Shown here in pieces: positions 26,700 through 36,285 of a stretch of 64,000 nt of DNA. A program made the translations under genes and the position numbers. Source of the stretch: Pyrinomonadaceae bacterium (lineage in GTDB: Bacteria; Acidobacteriota; Blastocatellia; Pyrinomonadales; Pyrinomonadaceae); the NCBI GenBank assembly GCA_021463165.1, contig JAJTWY010000013.1, positions 48,910 through 112,909 on the forward strand, in the 5' to 3' direction. Every line of letters starts with the position of its first letter. Positions within the stretch are counted from its first letter, which is position 1. Under the pieces are notes generated by a model, which saw only the letters and a program-made list of their open reading frames with translations, made no database searches and was not told the DNA's origin.

Positions 26700-27659
26700 A
26701 TGGAATACGCAGTTGAGATCAGAAACCTGACGAAGGATTACGAGATAGGATTTTGGCGGAAAAAACGAGTTCGCGCTCTCGACGATCTATCGCTAAATGT
26801 GCGTTCGGGCCAGATCTTTGGGTTTCTGGGCGGGAACGGTGCCGGCAAGACGACCACTATCAAGACCCTGATGCGGCTTCAGTTTCCGACCGCTGGTTCC
26901 GCGAGCATCCTGGGCGAGGATATTTCAAATGTCAAAATGCATGGACGCGTCGGTTATTGCCCCGAGAACCCATATTTCTATGATTATCTGACGGCGCGCG
27001 AGGTGATGGACTATTTCGGGCAGCTTTTCGGATACGACCGCCCAACTCGTGAACAAAAGACGAAGGAACTGCTTGCCAAGGTCGGCCTGAACGAGAAAGA
27101 CTGGAAAAAGCAGTTAAGAAAATACTCGAAAGGGATGCTCCAGAGGGTTGGTTTGGCCCAGTCGCTGATCAATGATCCCGAGATCGTTTTCCTTGATGAA
27201 CCAATGAGCGGCCTCGATCCCGTCGGGCGTCGCCAGATCCGTGAGTTGATCGCGGGCCTGAGGGCAAACGGCGTGACGGTGTTCATGTCCACGCACATCC
27301 TTTCGGATATCGAGGCTTTGTGCGACGAGGTCGCGATCTTGCGCGGCGGCAAACTGACCGCGGCCGGTGATCTCAACGAGTTGCTCGCGGCGTCAGAAGG
27401 GGCCGGATCGTTCGAGATCAGTGTGGACGGAGTGTCCGCCGAGGCTATACGGGAAGACATCGAGTTTATAGCCGGTGCACAGATAACTGCAAAGCCGCAG
27501 GGAGCAGGGATCATGGTCCTCGATGAGGCTGATATCGAAGCGGTTTTGGCGGTCACGCGGCGTGCCGGCGGACGGTTGACGTCTATCGAACCTGTAAAGC
27601 AATCCCTCGAAGATCTGTTTGTTCGCGATATCGACCCGGCCGATCCGGGTATCAAATAG
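26700..27659 (+). CDS. ABC transporter ATP-binding protein
   Basis: 319 residues. Walker A 'GGNGAGKTTTIKTL', Q-loop region, signature 'YSKGMLQRVGLAQ', Walker B 'PEIVFLDEPMSGLDP' and H-loop 'MSTHIL' are all present. The C-terminal extension of about 80 residues is typical of ABC-2 drug/polysaccharide-type ATPases. It directly abuts the TPR gene (no gap), making one operon of permease, TPR protein and ATPase. Confidence 0.93.
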   Translation: MEYAVEIRNLTKDYEIGFWRKKRVRALDDLSLNVRSGQIFGFLGGNGAGKTTTIKTLMRLQFPTAGSASILGEDISNVKMHGRVGYCPENPYFYDYLTAREVMDYFGQLFGYDRPTREQKTKELLAKVGLNEKDWKKQLRKYSKGMLQRVGLAQSLINDPEIVFLDEPMSGLDPVGRRQIRELIAGLRANGVTVFMSTHILSDIEALCDEVAILRGGKLTAAGDLNELLAASEGAGSFEISVDGVSAEAIREDIEFIAGAQITAKPQGAGIMVLDEADIEAVLAVTRRAGGRLTSIEPVKQSLEDLFVRDIDPADPGIK

Positions 27660-27668
27660 GGCCTCCCG

Positions 27669-28178
27669 CTAGGGAGCGGCTTTTATTGCGGTGACCTTCC
27701 AACGGATATTTGCCCGGTCGTCCTCTTTTTTGAATCCGTCGAGTGTGAGCGTGATCGGGATGATCTCGCCGGGGCCGAGCGCCGATTGCTGGACGGGAAC
27801 TACGAGTATCCGTCTTTCCTTCAGCACCTCATTGAATTGTGTGACAACACCAACATTCACCTCGAGGACAGTTATCGTCTTTGTGCCTTTATTCCTGATC
27901 TTCCCGTTGATGAACATCGATATCGTGCCCATTCCTGTCGGCGACTGCACCGTGCCGTCAGCGGTTGAAATGATAATGTCCTTCTGGAGATCTTCGAATT
28001 CGGGCGAGCCCTCGCGGAAGGAACCGGCCAGTATATTTGCGGTCTGCTCTTCCATTGAAGGCTTCATTGCGAGGATCGCGATAACGATGCCGATCGCCAA
28101 AACACCCAGTAACGCCCCGGCCGCAAACACCTTGTTGATGCCCTTCTTCTTCTCCTTCGGCTCAAGAAAATCCTGCAT
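27669..28178 (-). CDS. Hypothetical membrane-anchored FxLYD-like protein
   Basis: 169 residues: a charged start, one TM helix (about 18-39), and a C-terminal beta domain with 'MGTISMFINGKIRNKGTKTITVLEVNVGVV', a pattern seen in DUF2393/FxLYD-type domains. Faces outward by topology. It overlaps no neighbour and is convergent with the ABC operon. Function unknown. Confidence 0.65.
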   Translation of the reverse strand: MQDFLEPKEKKKGINKVFAAGALLGVLAIGIVIAILAMKPSMEEQTANILAGSFREGSPEFEDLQKDIIISTADGTVQSPTGMGTISMFINGKIRNKGTKTITVLEVNVGVVTQFNEVLKERRILVVPVQQSALGPGEIIPITLTLDGFKKEDDRANIRWKVTAIKAAP

Positions 28179-28240
28179 TTGCTTATTCTAACTCAAAAGT
28201 CGCGGCGGCGGTGCCTATTCGGGTATCATCTACATCTGCG

Positions 28241-30490
28241 ATGACCACCGATGTCCCGACCGAGCAGCTCCCGGCCTACGTCGAAGCCGCGCTTCCCGTA
28301 CCGATACGGCGTGTTTTCACTTATAGCGTGCCTGAGAAGATGCGGTCACAACTGAAGGTCGGGGCGCGGCTTAAACTTCCGTTCGGACGCCGGAATTTGA
28401 CGGGCTATGCCGTCGGGCTTCATCCGACCCTTCCGGCTGATGTCGAGGTCGATGAGTCGAAAATAAAGGACGTCATAGAACTCCTCGATGACGAACCCTT
28501 GATCACAGCTGAGATCCTCAGGTTGACGCAATGGGCGGCCGATTATTACGCGTCATTCTGGGGCGAGATGCTAAAAGCTTCGCTACCGGCAGGGATCAAT
28601 GCGGAGCGGGTCCGGCCAAAACGCAGAAAAGCTGTTCGCCTCACTGATGAGCCGGAGGAAGGTGAATTATCCGGCCCGCAGCAGAAACTCATCGAGATGC
28701 TGAGATCAAACGGCGGGGAAATGCTCTTTGCCGATCTGCTTGAGCGGGTCGGAACCAGCGCCTCGCCTTTGAACACGCTTTCCAAGCGCGGAATTGTCGA
28801 GATCTATGTCCAGGAGATCGGGCGTGACCCGTTGGCCGGGGCCAAATTACCCGAAAAAGGTGAGATCCGGTTGACGGGGCCTCAGCAGGCGGCTCTGGAC
28901 GAGATCACATCGGCGATGGGACAGGGGAAGTTTCGCTCGTTCCTGCTCCACGGTGTGACCGGCAGCGGCAAGACAGAAGTCTATATGCGTGCGATGAGCC
29001 AGGCTCTCGACAGCGGGCTCTCGGCCCTGATGCTCGTTCCTGAGATCGCTCTGACCCCGATCTTCTCGCGGCGGCTGCGTTCCTTGTTTGGTTCCGAGGT
29101 CGCGATCCTCCATTCCCGCCTGTCGATCGGCGAGCGTTTTGATGAATGGCGACGGATCCGCCGCGGCGATGCGAGGATAGCGATCGGTACGCGATCGGCT
29201 GTATTCGCCCCTCTCGAGAATATCGGCCTTGTGATCGTCGATGAGGAACACGATGGCTCGTACCGTCAGCATGAATCGCCCTTCTACAACGCACGGGATA
29301 CGGCCGTGATGCGTGCCCATCTTGCCGGCGCTATCGTCGTGCTTGGCTCTGCGACGCCTTCGATGGAATCCTTTTATAACGCACAAACGGGCAAATATTC
29401 TTATCTACAGCTCCCCGACCGAATAGGCAGCCACGGACTAGCTGGCGCCGAGCTGATCGATATGCGAGCCGTCTTCAAGCGGTTCGGAAAGGACATAGCG
29501 CTTTCGCCCGAACTGCTCGATGCGATCGCAGAAACGCACGCTCGGGGTGAGCAAGTGATCATTCTTCTTAATCGAAGAGGTTTTTCGCAGTTCGTACTAT
29601 GTCGATCCTGCGGCGAGACGATGAAGTGCAGGAACTGCGATATCACAATGACCTTTCACCGCGGCGACAGCCGCTTGCTGTGTCACTACTGCAATTATCA
29701 GGAGCGCGTTCCAAAGGTCTGTCCTCATTGCGAAAGCGAATATCTCTACTTCGTCGGCGAGGGGACCGAAAACATTGCCGGAAAACTCGAGAAGAAGTTT
29801 CGTTCGATGCGTATCGCGCGCGTTGATCGCGACACGATGGCGCACAAGGGCGGACTGGAAGATATTCTATTGAAGTTTGCCGCGGGCGAGATCGATATGC
29901 TCGTGGGAACGCAGATGATCGCGAAAGGGCATGATTTCCCCAATGTCACGCTCGTCGGCGTGATCTCGGTCGATATCGGGCTCGGCCTGCCCGATCTTCG
30001 TTCTGCCGAACGGACGTTCCAGCTGATCACACAGGTCTCTGGCAGAGCGGGACGGGGCGAAAAGGCCGGCCGCGTGCTGATACAGACCTACTATCCTGAG
30101 CATTACGCTCTTCGTTTTGCGAAAGAGCAGGATTACCTTGGCTTCTATCAACAGGAGATCAAGTACCGCGAGCGCCTGAACTATCCGCCATTCTTCGTCC
30201 TTGCGTCGATAATGATAAGACACCGAGACAAGGCCTATGCCGCAAAGATGGCGAATCTCCTGCGTCGTTCGCTGGATACCGCGAACAGCGCGAGGACGAT
30301 CCGTGTCCTCGGCCCGGCACCTGCGTCGATCGTTCGGCTTAAGAACGAATACCGATTTCAACTCATCCTTAAGGGTGTGAACAGGCGTGCCCTGCGAGAA
30401 GCCCTCGATATTGCCCTTGCGGACGCGGAACATCATGGCTGCGACCTCCGGACGATCTACGTTGAGATCGATCCGGTAAACTTGATGTGA
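28241..30490 (+). CDS. priA: Primosomal protein N' (replication restart helicase PriA)
   Basis: 749 residues from the ATG at 28241; the track begins at a GTG 30 bases earlier. Binds stalled forks and reloads DnaB. Walker A 'GVTGSGKTEVYM', DEEH-type Walker B 'IVDEEHDGSYRQ', motif 'GSATPSMESF', and the two zinc knots with eight Cys ('CRSCGETMKCRNC' and 'CHYCN...CPHCES') are all intact. 'GTQMIAKGHDFPNVTLVGVI' and 'QVSGRAGRG' are helicase motifs V and VI. Confidence 0.97.
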   Translation: MTTDVPTEQLPAYVEAALPVPIRRVFTYSVPEKMRSQLKVGARLKLPFGRRNLTGYAVGLHPTLPADVEVDESKIKDVIELLDDEPLITAEILRLTQWAADYYASFWGEMLKASLPAGINAERVRPKRRKAVRLTDEPEEGELSGPQQKLIEMLRSNGGEMLFADLLERVGTSASPLNTLSKRGIVEIYVQEIGRDPLAGAKLPEKGEIRLTGPQQAALDEITSAMGQGKFRSFLLHGVTGSGKTEVYMRAMSQALDSGLSALMLVPEIALTPIFSRRLRSLFGSEVAILHSRLSIGERFDEWRRIRRGDARIAIGTRSAVFAPLENIGLVIVDEEHDGSYRQHESPFYNARDTAVMRAHLAGAIVVLGSATPSMESFYNAQTGKYSYLQLPDRIGSHGLAGAELIDMRAVFKRFGKDIALSPELLDAIAETHARGEQVIILLNRRGFSQFVLCRSCGETMKCRNCDITMTFHRGDSRLLCHYCNYQERVPKVCPHCESEYLYFVGEGTENIAGKLEKKFRSMRIARVDRDTMAHKGGLEDILLKFAAGEIDMLVGTQMIAKGHDFPNVTLVGVISVDIGLGLPDLRSAERTFQLITQVSGRAGRGEKAGRVLIQTYYPEHYALRFAKEQDYLGFYQQEIKYRERLNYPPFFVLASIMIRHRDKAYAAKMANLLRRSLDTANSARTIRVLGPAPASIVRLKNEYRFQLILKGVNRRALREALDIALADAEHHGCDLRTIYVEIDPVNLM

Positions 30491-30518
30491 TCAGCATATT
30501 GCAGTTTTACTTGATCTA

Positions 30519-31013
30519 ATGAACGAAAAAAAGACAATGCTAAGGCATTTTCTCGCCGCTCTTGCGTATCGCACGCAGAAAGCCCTACGCGCCGCGCCGG
30601 AAGGCTTCAGTAGCTTCGAAGCCGGCAATGGGGTGCGGACTCCGCACGAGCTTATCTGCCACATGCGGAGCGTGATCGGTTATGCCCGGACTTTTATTGT
30701 CGGCGGCAGCTATCCGCGTCCGGTTCCGGGAAAGGACTTCAGCGACGACATCCGGGCTTTCCACGAGGTGCTTACCGATCTCAGCATACGGCTCGCACAA
30801 GGTGAGGACCTGAATGGAATCACTGAGGAGCAGTTGCTGCACGGGCCGTTTTCGGATGCAATGACGCACGCCGGCCAGTTAGCGATGCTGCGACGGCTGC
30901 ACGAGAAGCCTGTTCCCTCTGAGAATTTCATCTACGCGCGTATCGACAAAGAAAATACCTCTGCGGACCAGCCTGACCCGGCTATGCCGGACGCCGATTG
31001 GCCGCAGAGGTAG
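30519..31013 (+). CDS. DinB-like four-helix protein
   Basis: 164 residues. 'LICHMRSVIGYARTF' and 'DAMTHAGQLAMLRRLHEKP' carry the conserved His positions of the DinB/YfiT fold, which binds a divalent metal. Follows priA by 28 bases; a shared transcript is possible. Cellular role unknown; some relatives are thiol-dependent transferases. Confidence 0.75.
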   Translation: MNEKKTMLRHFLAALAYRTQKALRAAPEGFSSFEAGNGVRTPHELICHMRSVIGYARTFIVGGSYPRPVPGKDFSDDIRAFHEVLTDLSIRLAQGEDLNGITEEQLLHGPFSDAMTHAGQLAMLRRLHEKPVPSENFIYARIDKENTSADQPDPAMPDADWPQR

Positions 31014-31030
31014 ATCTCTGAGCGGCGGGA

Positions 31031-33148
31031 TCATTTCATCCCGAGATTCTTGACCAAGAAGCCATAGATATCCGCGGTTTCCTCGATCTGCTTGCTCGTA
31101 GGTTTACCCGCACCGTGTCCCGCCTTGGTCTCAATGCGGATGAGGATCGGTGCGTCGCCGGCCTGAGCGGCCTGCATAGCAGCCGCATACTTGAAACTAT
31201 GGGCCGGGAATACGCGATCGTCGTGGTCGGCAGTCGTAACCAGCGTTGCAGGATATTTTGTTCCGGCTTTTGCATTGTGGTAGGGCGAGTAGGCATACAT
31301 GACCTTGAAATCGTCAGCGTTCGTCGGATCGCCGTAATCACTTCGCCATGCCCAGCCGATCGTGAACTTATCGAAGCGGATCATATCCATAACGCCCACT
31401 GCCGGCAAGGCTGCGCCGAAAAGCTCAGGATGCTGATTCAGCACGGCGCCCACAAGCAGGCCGCCGTTCGAGCCGCCCTGGATGGCGAGCTTTGGCGTCG
31501 AAGTATATTTGTTCTCGATGAGCCATTTGCCCGCCCATGCAAAATCGTCGAAGGTGTTCTGTTTGTTCAGTCGCGAACCTCCTTTCCACCAATCCTTCCC
31601 GTATTCGCTGCCGCCGCGGATACATGCGACCGCGTAAACGCCGCCCATCTCCATCCATCCGATCCGTGAGATCGAAAACCCCGGCGTCGAGGCGATGTTG
31701 AAGCCGCCGTAGCCGTAGAGGATGGTCGGATTAGTGCCGTCAAGTTTGAGGCCTTTCTTGTGGGTAATGAACATCGGCACGCGGGTTCCGTCCTTGCTGT
31801 TATAGAAAACCCGCTTTACCTCAAAATCATTAGGGTTGAATTTCACCTTAGCTTGCCGGAAGAGCGTACTCTTGCCGGACCGCATATCGTAACGATAGAT
31901 CGTCGGTGGCGCATTATAGCTTGAGTAGCTGTAGAAGGTCTCGGTATCCTTGCGTTTGCCGCCAAATCCACCGGCGGAACCGATGCCCGGCAACGCTACG
32001 TCACGCACCCACTTACCGCTCACCTCAAATATCTTGATCTTTGTCGAGGCGTCGTTCATGTAATTGAGAACGAACTGGTTGTTGATGAACTGAACGCCGT
32101 TCAGCGTGTCTGCCGATTCGGGGATCACGTCCTGCCAGCCCTTGGCCTGGGCAAGGGCGTCGATCTTTACGACCTTTCCTCGGGCGGCGTCCTTGTCGGT
32201 ACGGAAATAGAAGACGGAGCCGTCATTGCCGATGAAACTCCAGCTATTCTGAAGATTCTCAACGATCGGCAATATCGGAGCTTTCGCCATGGTCAGATTC
32301 TTAAAATAGACCATATTCATGCGCTCGGTGCCTTTTCCGACGTTGATGATCAGCCAGTTGCCATCTTCCGTTACACTCCCGCCGACGAAGTACTCCTTAT
32401 TGTCGGGACGCTCGTAAACTACAGGATCATCGGATTGCGGCGTTCCCATCTTATGGAAATAGAGCTTTTGGAAGTAGGTGTTGGCCTTGAGCTCCTGTCC
32501 GCGCTCGACCGGCGCGTAGCTGCTATAAAAGAAACCCGAATTGTCATTAAGCCACGAAATGCCGCCGTAACGGTTCGGCGCCAACGTGTCCGGAAGCAGT
32601 TTTCCCGATGCGACATCCATGAATTTCCATTCTGATCTGTCGCTGCCCGCGATCGCGACGCCGTAGGCCCATATCTTGCCGTCGTCAGTGAAAGAGCTTC
32701 CGCCGAGTGCCGCCGTACCGTCGGCCGAGAGCTTGTTGGGGTCAAAAAAGACCGTCCCCGGATCATTGATCGACGATGTCCTGTAAAGGACACTCTGATT
32801 TTGGAGCCCGTCATTCTTTGAGTAGATATAGAAGTTGTCGGTGATCTTTGAGGGGGCCGAGAGACGCTCGTAGTTCCAGATCTCCGTAAGTCTATTCTTG
32901 ATAGCCTCCCGCTGCGGGATAGTACTGAAATAGGAGTCGCTTAGCCTGTTCTGAGCGTCGATCCATGCTCGCGTTTCCGGCGAATCGGTGTCTTCCATCC
33001 ACCGATACGGATCGGCGACCATCGTGCCGTGAAAGTTGTCGGCCTGATCGGCCCTTCGCGGCTTTGGGTAGTCAAACTTTGTCTGGGCCGGCAGTCCGGC
33101 GGCAAAAAAGGCACAGACGATCGCTAGAGCGAAAGATCTCTTAAACAT
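31031..33148 (-). CDS. Prolyl oligopeptidase (S9A), exported
   Basis: 705 residues with a signal peptide (residues 1-21, FAAGLPAQT). An N-terminal beta-propeller (about 55-430) caps the alpha/beta-hydrolase domain with the nucleophile Ser in 'GGSNGGLLVGA', the Asp near 'DHDDRVFPAHS' and the His in 'AGHGAGKPT'. Cleaves short peptides after proline; likely periplasmic peptide scavenging. Standard size for the family. Confidence 0.95.
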   Translation of the reverse strand: MFKRSFALAIVCAFFAAGLPAQTKFDYPKPRRADQADNFHGTMVADPYRWMEDTDSPETRAWIDAQNRLSDSYFSTIPQREAIKNRLTEIWNYERLSAPSKITDNFYIYSKNDGLQNQSVLYRTSSINDPGTVFFDPNKLSADGTAALGGSSFTDDGKIWAYGVAIAGSDRSEWKFMDVASGKLLPDTLAPNRYGGISWLNDNSGFFYSSYAPVERGQELKANTYFQKLYFHKMGTPQSDDPVVYERPDNKEYFVGGSVTEDGNWLIINVGKGTERMNMVYFKNLTMAKAPILPIVENLQNSWSFIGNDGSVFYFRTDKDAARGKVVKIDALAQAKGWQDVIPESADTLNGVQFINNQFVLNYMNDASTKIKIFEVSGKWVRDVALPGIGSAGGFGGKRKDTETFYSYSSYNAPPTIYRYDMRSGKSTLFRQAKVKFNPNDFEVKRVFYNSKDGTRVPMFITHKKGLKLDGTNPTILYGYGGFNIASTPGFSISRIGWMEMGGVYAVACIRGGSEYGKDWWKGGSRLNKQNTFDDFAWAGKWLIENKYTSTPKLAIQGGSNGGLLVGAVLNQHPELFGAALPAVGVMDMIRFDKFTIGWAWRSDYGDPTNADDFKVMYAYSPYHNAKAGTKYPATLVTTADHDDRVFPAHSFKYAAAMQAAQAGDAPILIRIETKAGHGAGKPTSKQIEETADIYGFLVKNLGMK

Positions 33149-33309
33149 AACGGGTCCAAATACTCCTATTAGAAAGATTTGGAGTAAGTATAGACCGCGT
33201 TGATGTTATCGCGCAATTTAGCTCGGGCTACTCGTCGTCAGCGGACTTCTCACGGCCCTGCGGCCGTGGGATGATCGGCGTGCGTGCCGAGGCTGGGAAT
33301 AAAAGGTGT

Positions 33310-35586
33310 TTAGAAGACGGGCAATGTTTCGCAGGCCGGCGATCCCTGCGGTTCGTGCTCTTCGGCGGCATTCTCTTCCGGGAGCCAGCTTCGCCTTTCG
33401 TAGAGGAGCCTTTCCATATTCTCTTTGGTCTGAGGGCGGGCCAGTAAGTAGCCCTGGCCGTAGTCGCACCCGAGATTCTGAAGCAGTGAAAGCTGCGAAT
33501 CCGTCTCGATTCCTTCCGCGATCACTTTTTTCTTTAGGTTCTTTGCAAGCGAGATGATCGTTTGCAGGATCTCTGAATTCTCTCCCTTCTCGCCGACGCT
33601 GTATACGAAAGAACGGTCGATCTTCAAGGTGTCGAACGGCAGGCGATGCAGATAGCTCAGGCTGGAGTAACCCGTCCCAAAATCGTCGATGCTTAGTTGA
33701 ATACCGAGCAGCTTGAGTCGCTTGAGCATAGCGATCGAGTGTTCGGCGTTCTCCATCGCGGCGCTTTCGGTGATCTCGAGCTTGAGGCACGCCGGATCGA
33801 TCTTCGACCTTTCGATCGCCTGTTCCACGTCCGTGATCAAGTCGTCGTTTGAAAGGTGTTTGCCCGAGATATTTACGCTGACGATCAGGTTTCGAAAGGC
33901 CGGATCGATCTTTTGCCAGTAGGCAAGCTGCCTCGTCGTTTCCTCGAGTATCCAAACAGTGATCGGAACGATCAGGCCGGACTCCTCCGCGATCGGGATG
34001 AACTTGTTCGGCGGGATATTCCCGATCTCGCTGTGATGCCACCGCAGCAGGGCCTCGAATCCCATGAGGCTCCCGTCCTGAATGTCGATGAGCGGCTGGT
34101 AACTCATCGCCAGTTCTTTGCGGGTCAAGGCCTGACGAAGGTCGTTCTCATACCGGATGCGCTCGAGAAAACGCTCGCGGAGTTCCTTTGTGAAGATCGC
34201 CACTCCGCTGTTCCACTCCTTTGCGTAGTGCATCGCAATGTCTGCGTCGCGAAGCACTTCTTCGGGCGACTCGTATTCCGTATCGCATGGTGCGATCCCG
34301 ATGTTGACACCGATCGACACCTGATTGCCGCTGAGCGAGAAAGGATGCGAAATATTGTCGAGCAGCCTGCGGGCGACCTTCTGCGCCTTGCCGACCGAGC
34401 TGATCCCGGTGAGCAGGACGGCAAACTCGTCCCCACCAATACGGGCGACCATATCCGACGAATTCAGCATACGAACAAATCGCTTGGCAGCGATCATCAG
34501 CACCTTGTCGCCCAGAACGTGTCCGAGACTGTCGTTGATATGCTTGAACTTGCGAAGGTCCAGGAACAGGACGAAGAACGTTTTTCGCGGATCCTGTTTG
34601 TACTCGTCGATCATCACCCGCAACCTGTCACCGAAGTGTTTACGGTTCGGGAGATTCGTCAGCGAATCGTACAGGGCGGCGTGCTGCAGGTCGGTCTCGC
34701 TCTTTCTCAGCGCAGCATTCGCCTTTTCTTCCTTTTCCAGCGTCGCCGCCAGCTCATCCGCGTACTTTTCGGCTTCGCGTCGCCGCTCACGTTCGATCTC
34801 GGCCTTTGACCTTTCGGCGGTCTCCGCCGTGAGGATGGCGTCATTCACTTCGTTGATCGACTGCCGGTAGCTAAGATAGGCGATCAGCAACGCGAGGAAT
34901 GCGATGACGCCCGTGATCCCGTCGCCGTACTGTATGACCTTGAAGAGCAGTGCCGCGAGGCCCGCTCCGACGATCTGCGTCATCGAGCTCGAAAAACAAT
35001 CCTTTCGCCACGTCTCCCAAAACCCGGCGCCTCCGCGGATCCATACGAATGTCGCCGCGAGCAGCGAGGAGACGGCGAACTGGACCAGCGCAAGGCTTCC
35101 CAGTGTCGCTATCAGGTGCTGAGTCGTGCCGGGATCGGGCGTGATGAACGGCGCGCGCGGTACGTTCAGCCAAACAAAATACATTGCCGACACGGAGAGA
35201 GCATTGATCGAGACGTTTGTCAGGATCATCATCCGGCCGAAGACATACCCGCGGGAACGCAAATACAGGCAGTTGGCGAGCGATTCGAGAGCAGCGACCA
35301 CGACCGCTGCCGGCCCGCCGTAGATCAGGAAGGTAAGGAAAACTGCGGCGTCCGAGAAGCTGATCGCAAAGCGGGAACGGGGCAGCGTGAGGCTCAGGCG
35401 TGGAGCCGCCAGCGTTGCGAACACCAGGATCAGAAGGAAGCCCCAACTAAATGTGGTCCCGGGCAGATCAGATAGGGCAAGGCCAAAACCCACGGCCGCA
35501 GCTAGGCTGACCGTGCCTTTAACAAGATAGGAAACGGTTTCTCTGTTCAGGTGGGAGGGCTGTGCGAACAGGTCTGATCTTTTCAC
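33310..35586 (-). CDS. Membrane GGDEF-EAL protein (cyclic-di-GMP turnover)
   Basis: 758 residues. About eight TM helices (residues 20-255, MASE-like), a charged coiled coil ('AERSKAEIERERRREAEKYADEL'), a GGDEF domain with an intact 'RIGGDEF' site and no evident RxxD I-site, then an EAL domain with 'FEALLRW', 'DDFGTGYSSLSYL', 'LEITES' and 'EGIET' motifs intact. It could both make and break cyclic-di-GMP; net direction cannot be told. The large overlapping ORFs on both strands here are shadows. Confidence 0.93.
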   Translation of the reverse strand: MKRSDLFAQPSHLNRETVSYLVKGTVSLAAAVGFGLALSDLPGTTFSWGFLLILVFATLAAPRLSLTLPRSRFAISFSDAAVFLTFLIYGGPAAVVVAALESLANCLYLRSRGYVFGRMMILTNVSINALSVSAMYFVWLNVPRAPFITPDPGTTQHLIATLGSLALVQFAVSSLLAATFVWIRGGAGFWETWRKDCFSSSMTQIVGAGLAALLFKVIQYGDGITGVIAFLALLIAYLSYRQSINEVNDAILTAETAERSKAEIERERRREAEKYADELAATLEKEEKANAALRKSETDLQHAALYDSLTNLPNRKHFGDRLRVMIDEYKQDPRKTFFVLFLDLRKFKHINDSLGHVLGDKVLMIAAKRFVRMLNSSDMVARIGGDEFAVLLTGISSVGKAQKVARRLLDNISHPFSLSGNQVSIGVNIGIAPCDTEYESPEEVLRDADIAMHYAKEWNSGVAIFTKELRERFLERIRYENDLRQALTRKELAMSYQPLIDIQDGSLMGFEALLRWHHSEIGNIPPNKFIPIAEESGLIVPITVWILEETTRQLAYWQKIDPAFRNLIVSVNISGKHLSNDDLITDVEQAIERSKIDPACLKLEITESAAMENAEHSIAMLKRLKLLGIQLSIDDFGTGYSSLSYLHRLPFDTLKIDRSFVYSVGEKGENSEILQTIISLAKNLKKKVIAEGIETDSQLSLLQNLGCDYGQGYLLARPQTKENMERLLYERRSWLPEENAAEEHEPQGSPACETLPVF

Positions 35587-35979
35587 GGCAAGTAGAACCC
35601 TTCTCGGTGTAAACCGAGTTATAAAAAGTTTAACACGTTTAACGCCGAAAAAGCCAGAAAAAATATAGGGTTACGCGGATAACTGTATATTCATTATACA
35701 CCTTGATTTTGTATAAAAAGTATCCATTCATCTAAGTAACTCATTTAGTTCAACTTACAAGATATTCACCGCTGAAGTGTTACCTGGATATACAGTTTTC
35801 CTCAAGATCCAGATCGTCGTCAGTTTCCGCAAGCGGTATCTGTAAATGTTGCAAACACAGGGGATAAAAAGTTGTTTATTGCTGTGGCACGCTTTGGCAC
35901 GCGCCTTGAAATAGGGAAGTGCAGGAAAGGGCAACAAGCAGGGTTTCAAAAACAAAACTGAACTTTTAGGAGAAGAAAA
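35587..35979 (+). other. Intergenic region upstream of the GIIVFG-repeat gene
   Basis: 393 bases, AT-rich, without a gene. It holds a sigma-54-type promoter at 35895-35909 (separate entry). Two TGGCAC hexamers lie 10 bases apart (35885-35890 and 35895-35900). Confidence 0.6.
35895..35909 (+). promoter_or_regulatory. Sigma-54-type promoter of the GIIVFG-repeat gene
   Basis: TGGCAC-GCGCC-TTGA: correct GG and -12 spacing, with A in place of C at the last -12 base. It lies 71 bases before the start codon at 35980. The spacing resembles that of the pilA promoter. Confidence 0.65.
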
Positions 35980-36285
35980 ATGAAAAACACGATCAAAGCA
36001 ATCACACTCGCAGCAATTCTGTTGGTCAGCAGCACATTCACGTTCGCAGCGGAGCGTACACGGGTTAGCGAGCCCAAGGGCAAGGGCTGCGACGCCACTC
36101 AGTCGGAAGGGATCATTGTTTTCGGTGCGAAGGATGGGATCATCGTTTTCGGTATCACCGGGATCATAGTCTTCGGAGCCGCAGACGGTATCATCGTATT
36201 CGGTCGCGGCCAGCAGCCGGCAGCATGCAGCGACAGGACCGGCATCCTCGTCAGCGACAGGACCGGGATCCTCGTCAGCGACTAA
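35980..36285 (+). CDS. Secreted GIIVFG-repeat protein
   Basis: 101 residues. Signal peptide (residues 1-24, FAAER). The mature part has four copies of GIIVFG spaced by short acidic/small linkers ('GIIVFGAKDGIIVFGITGIIVFGAADGIIVFG'), then a Cys, and two perfect DRTGILVSD repeats at the end. An AGGAGAAG ribosome-binding site precedes the ATG. The regular beta-prone hexapeptide suggests self-assembly (amyloid- or beta-roll-like), but no known family is recognised. Driven by a sigma-54-type promoter; a terminator follows. Confidence 0.75.
   Translation: MKNTIKAITLAAILLVSSTFTFAAERTRVSEPKGKGCDATQSEGIIVFGAKDGIIVFGITGIIVFGAADGIIVFGRGQQPAACSDRTGILVSDRTGILVSD

Noticed and set aside
33856-34809. Plus-strand ORF of 317 codons opposite the GGDEF-EAL gene
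   Set aside because: Antisense shadow of a well-supported gene with intact GGDEF and EAL motifs; no motif of its own.
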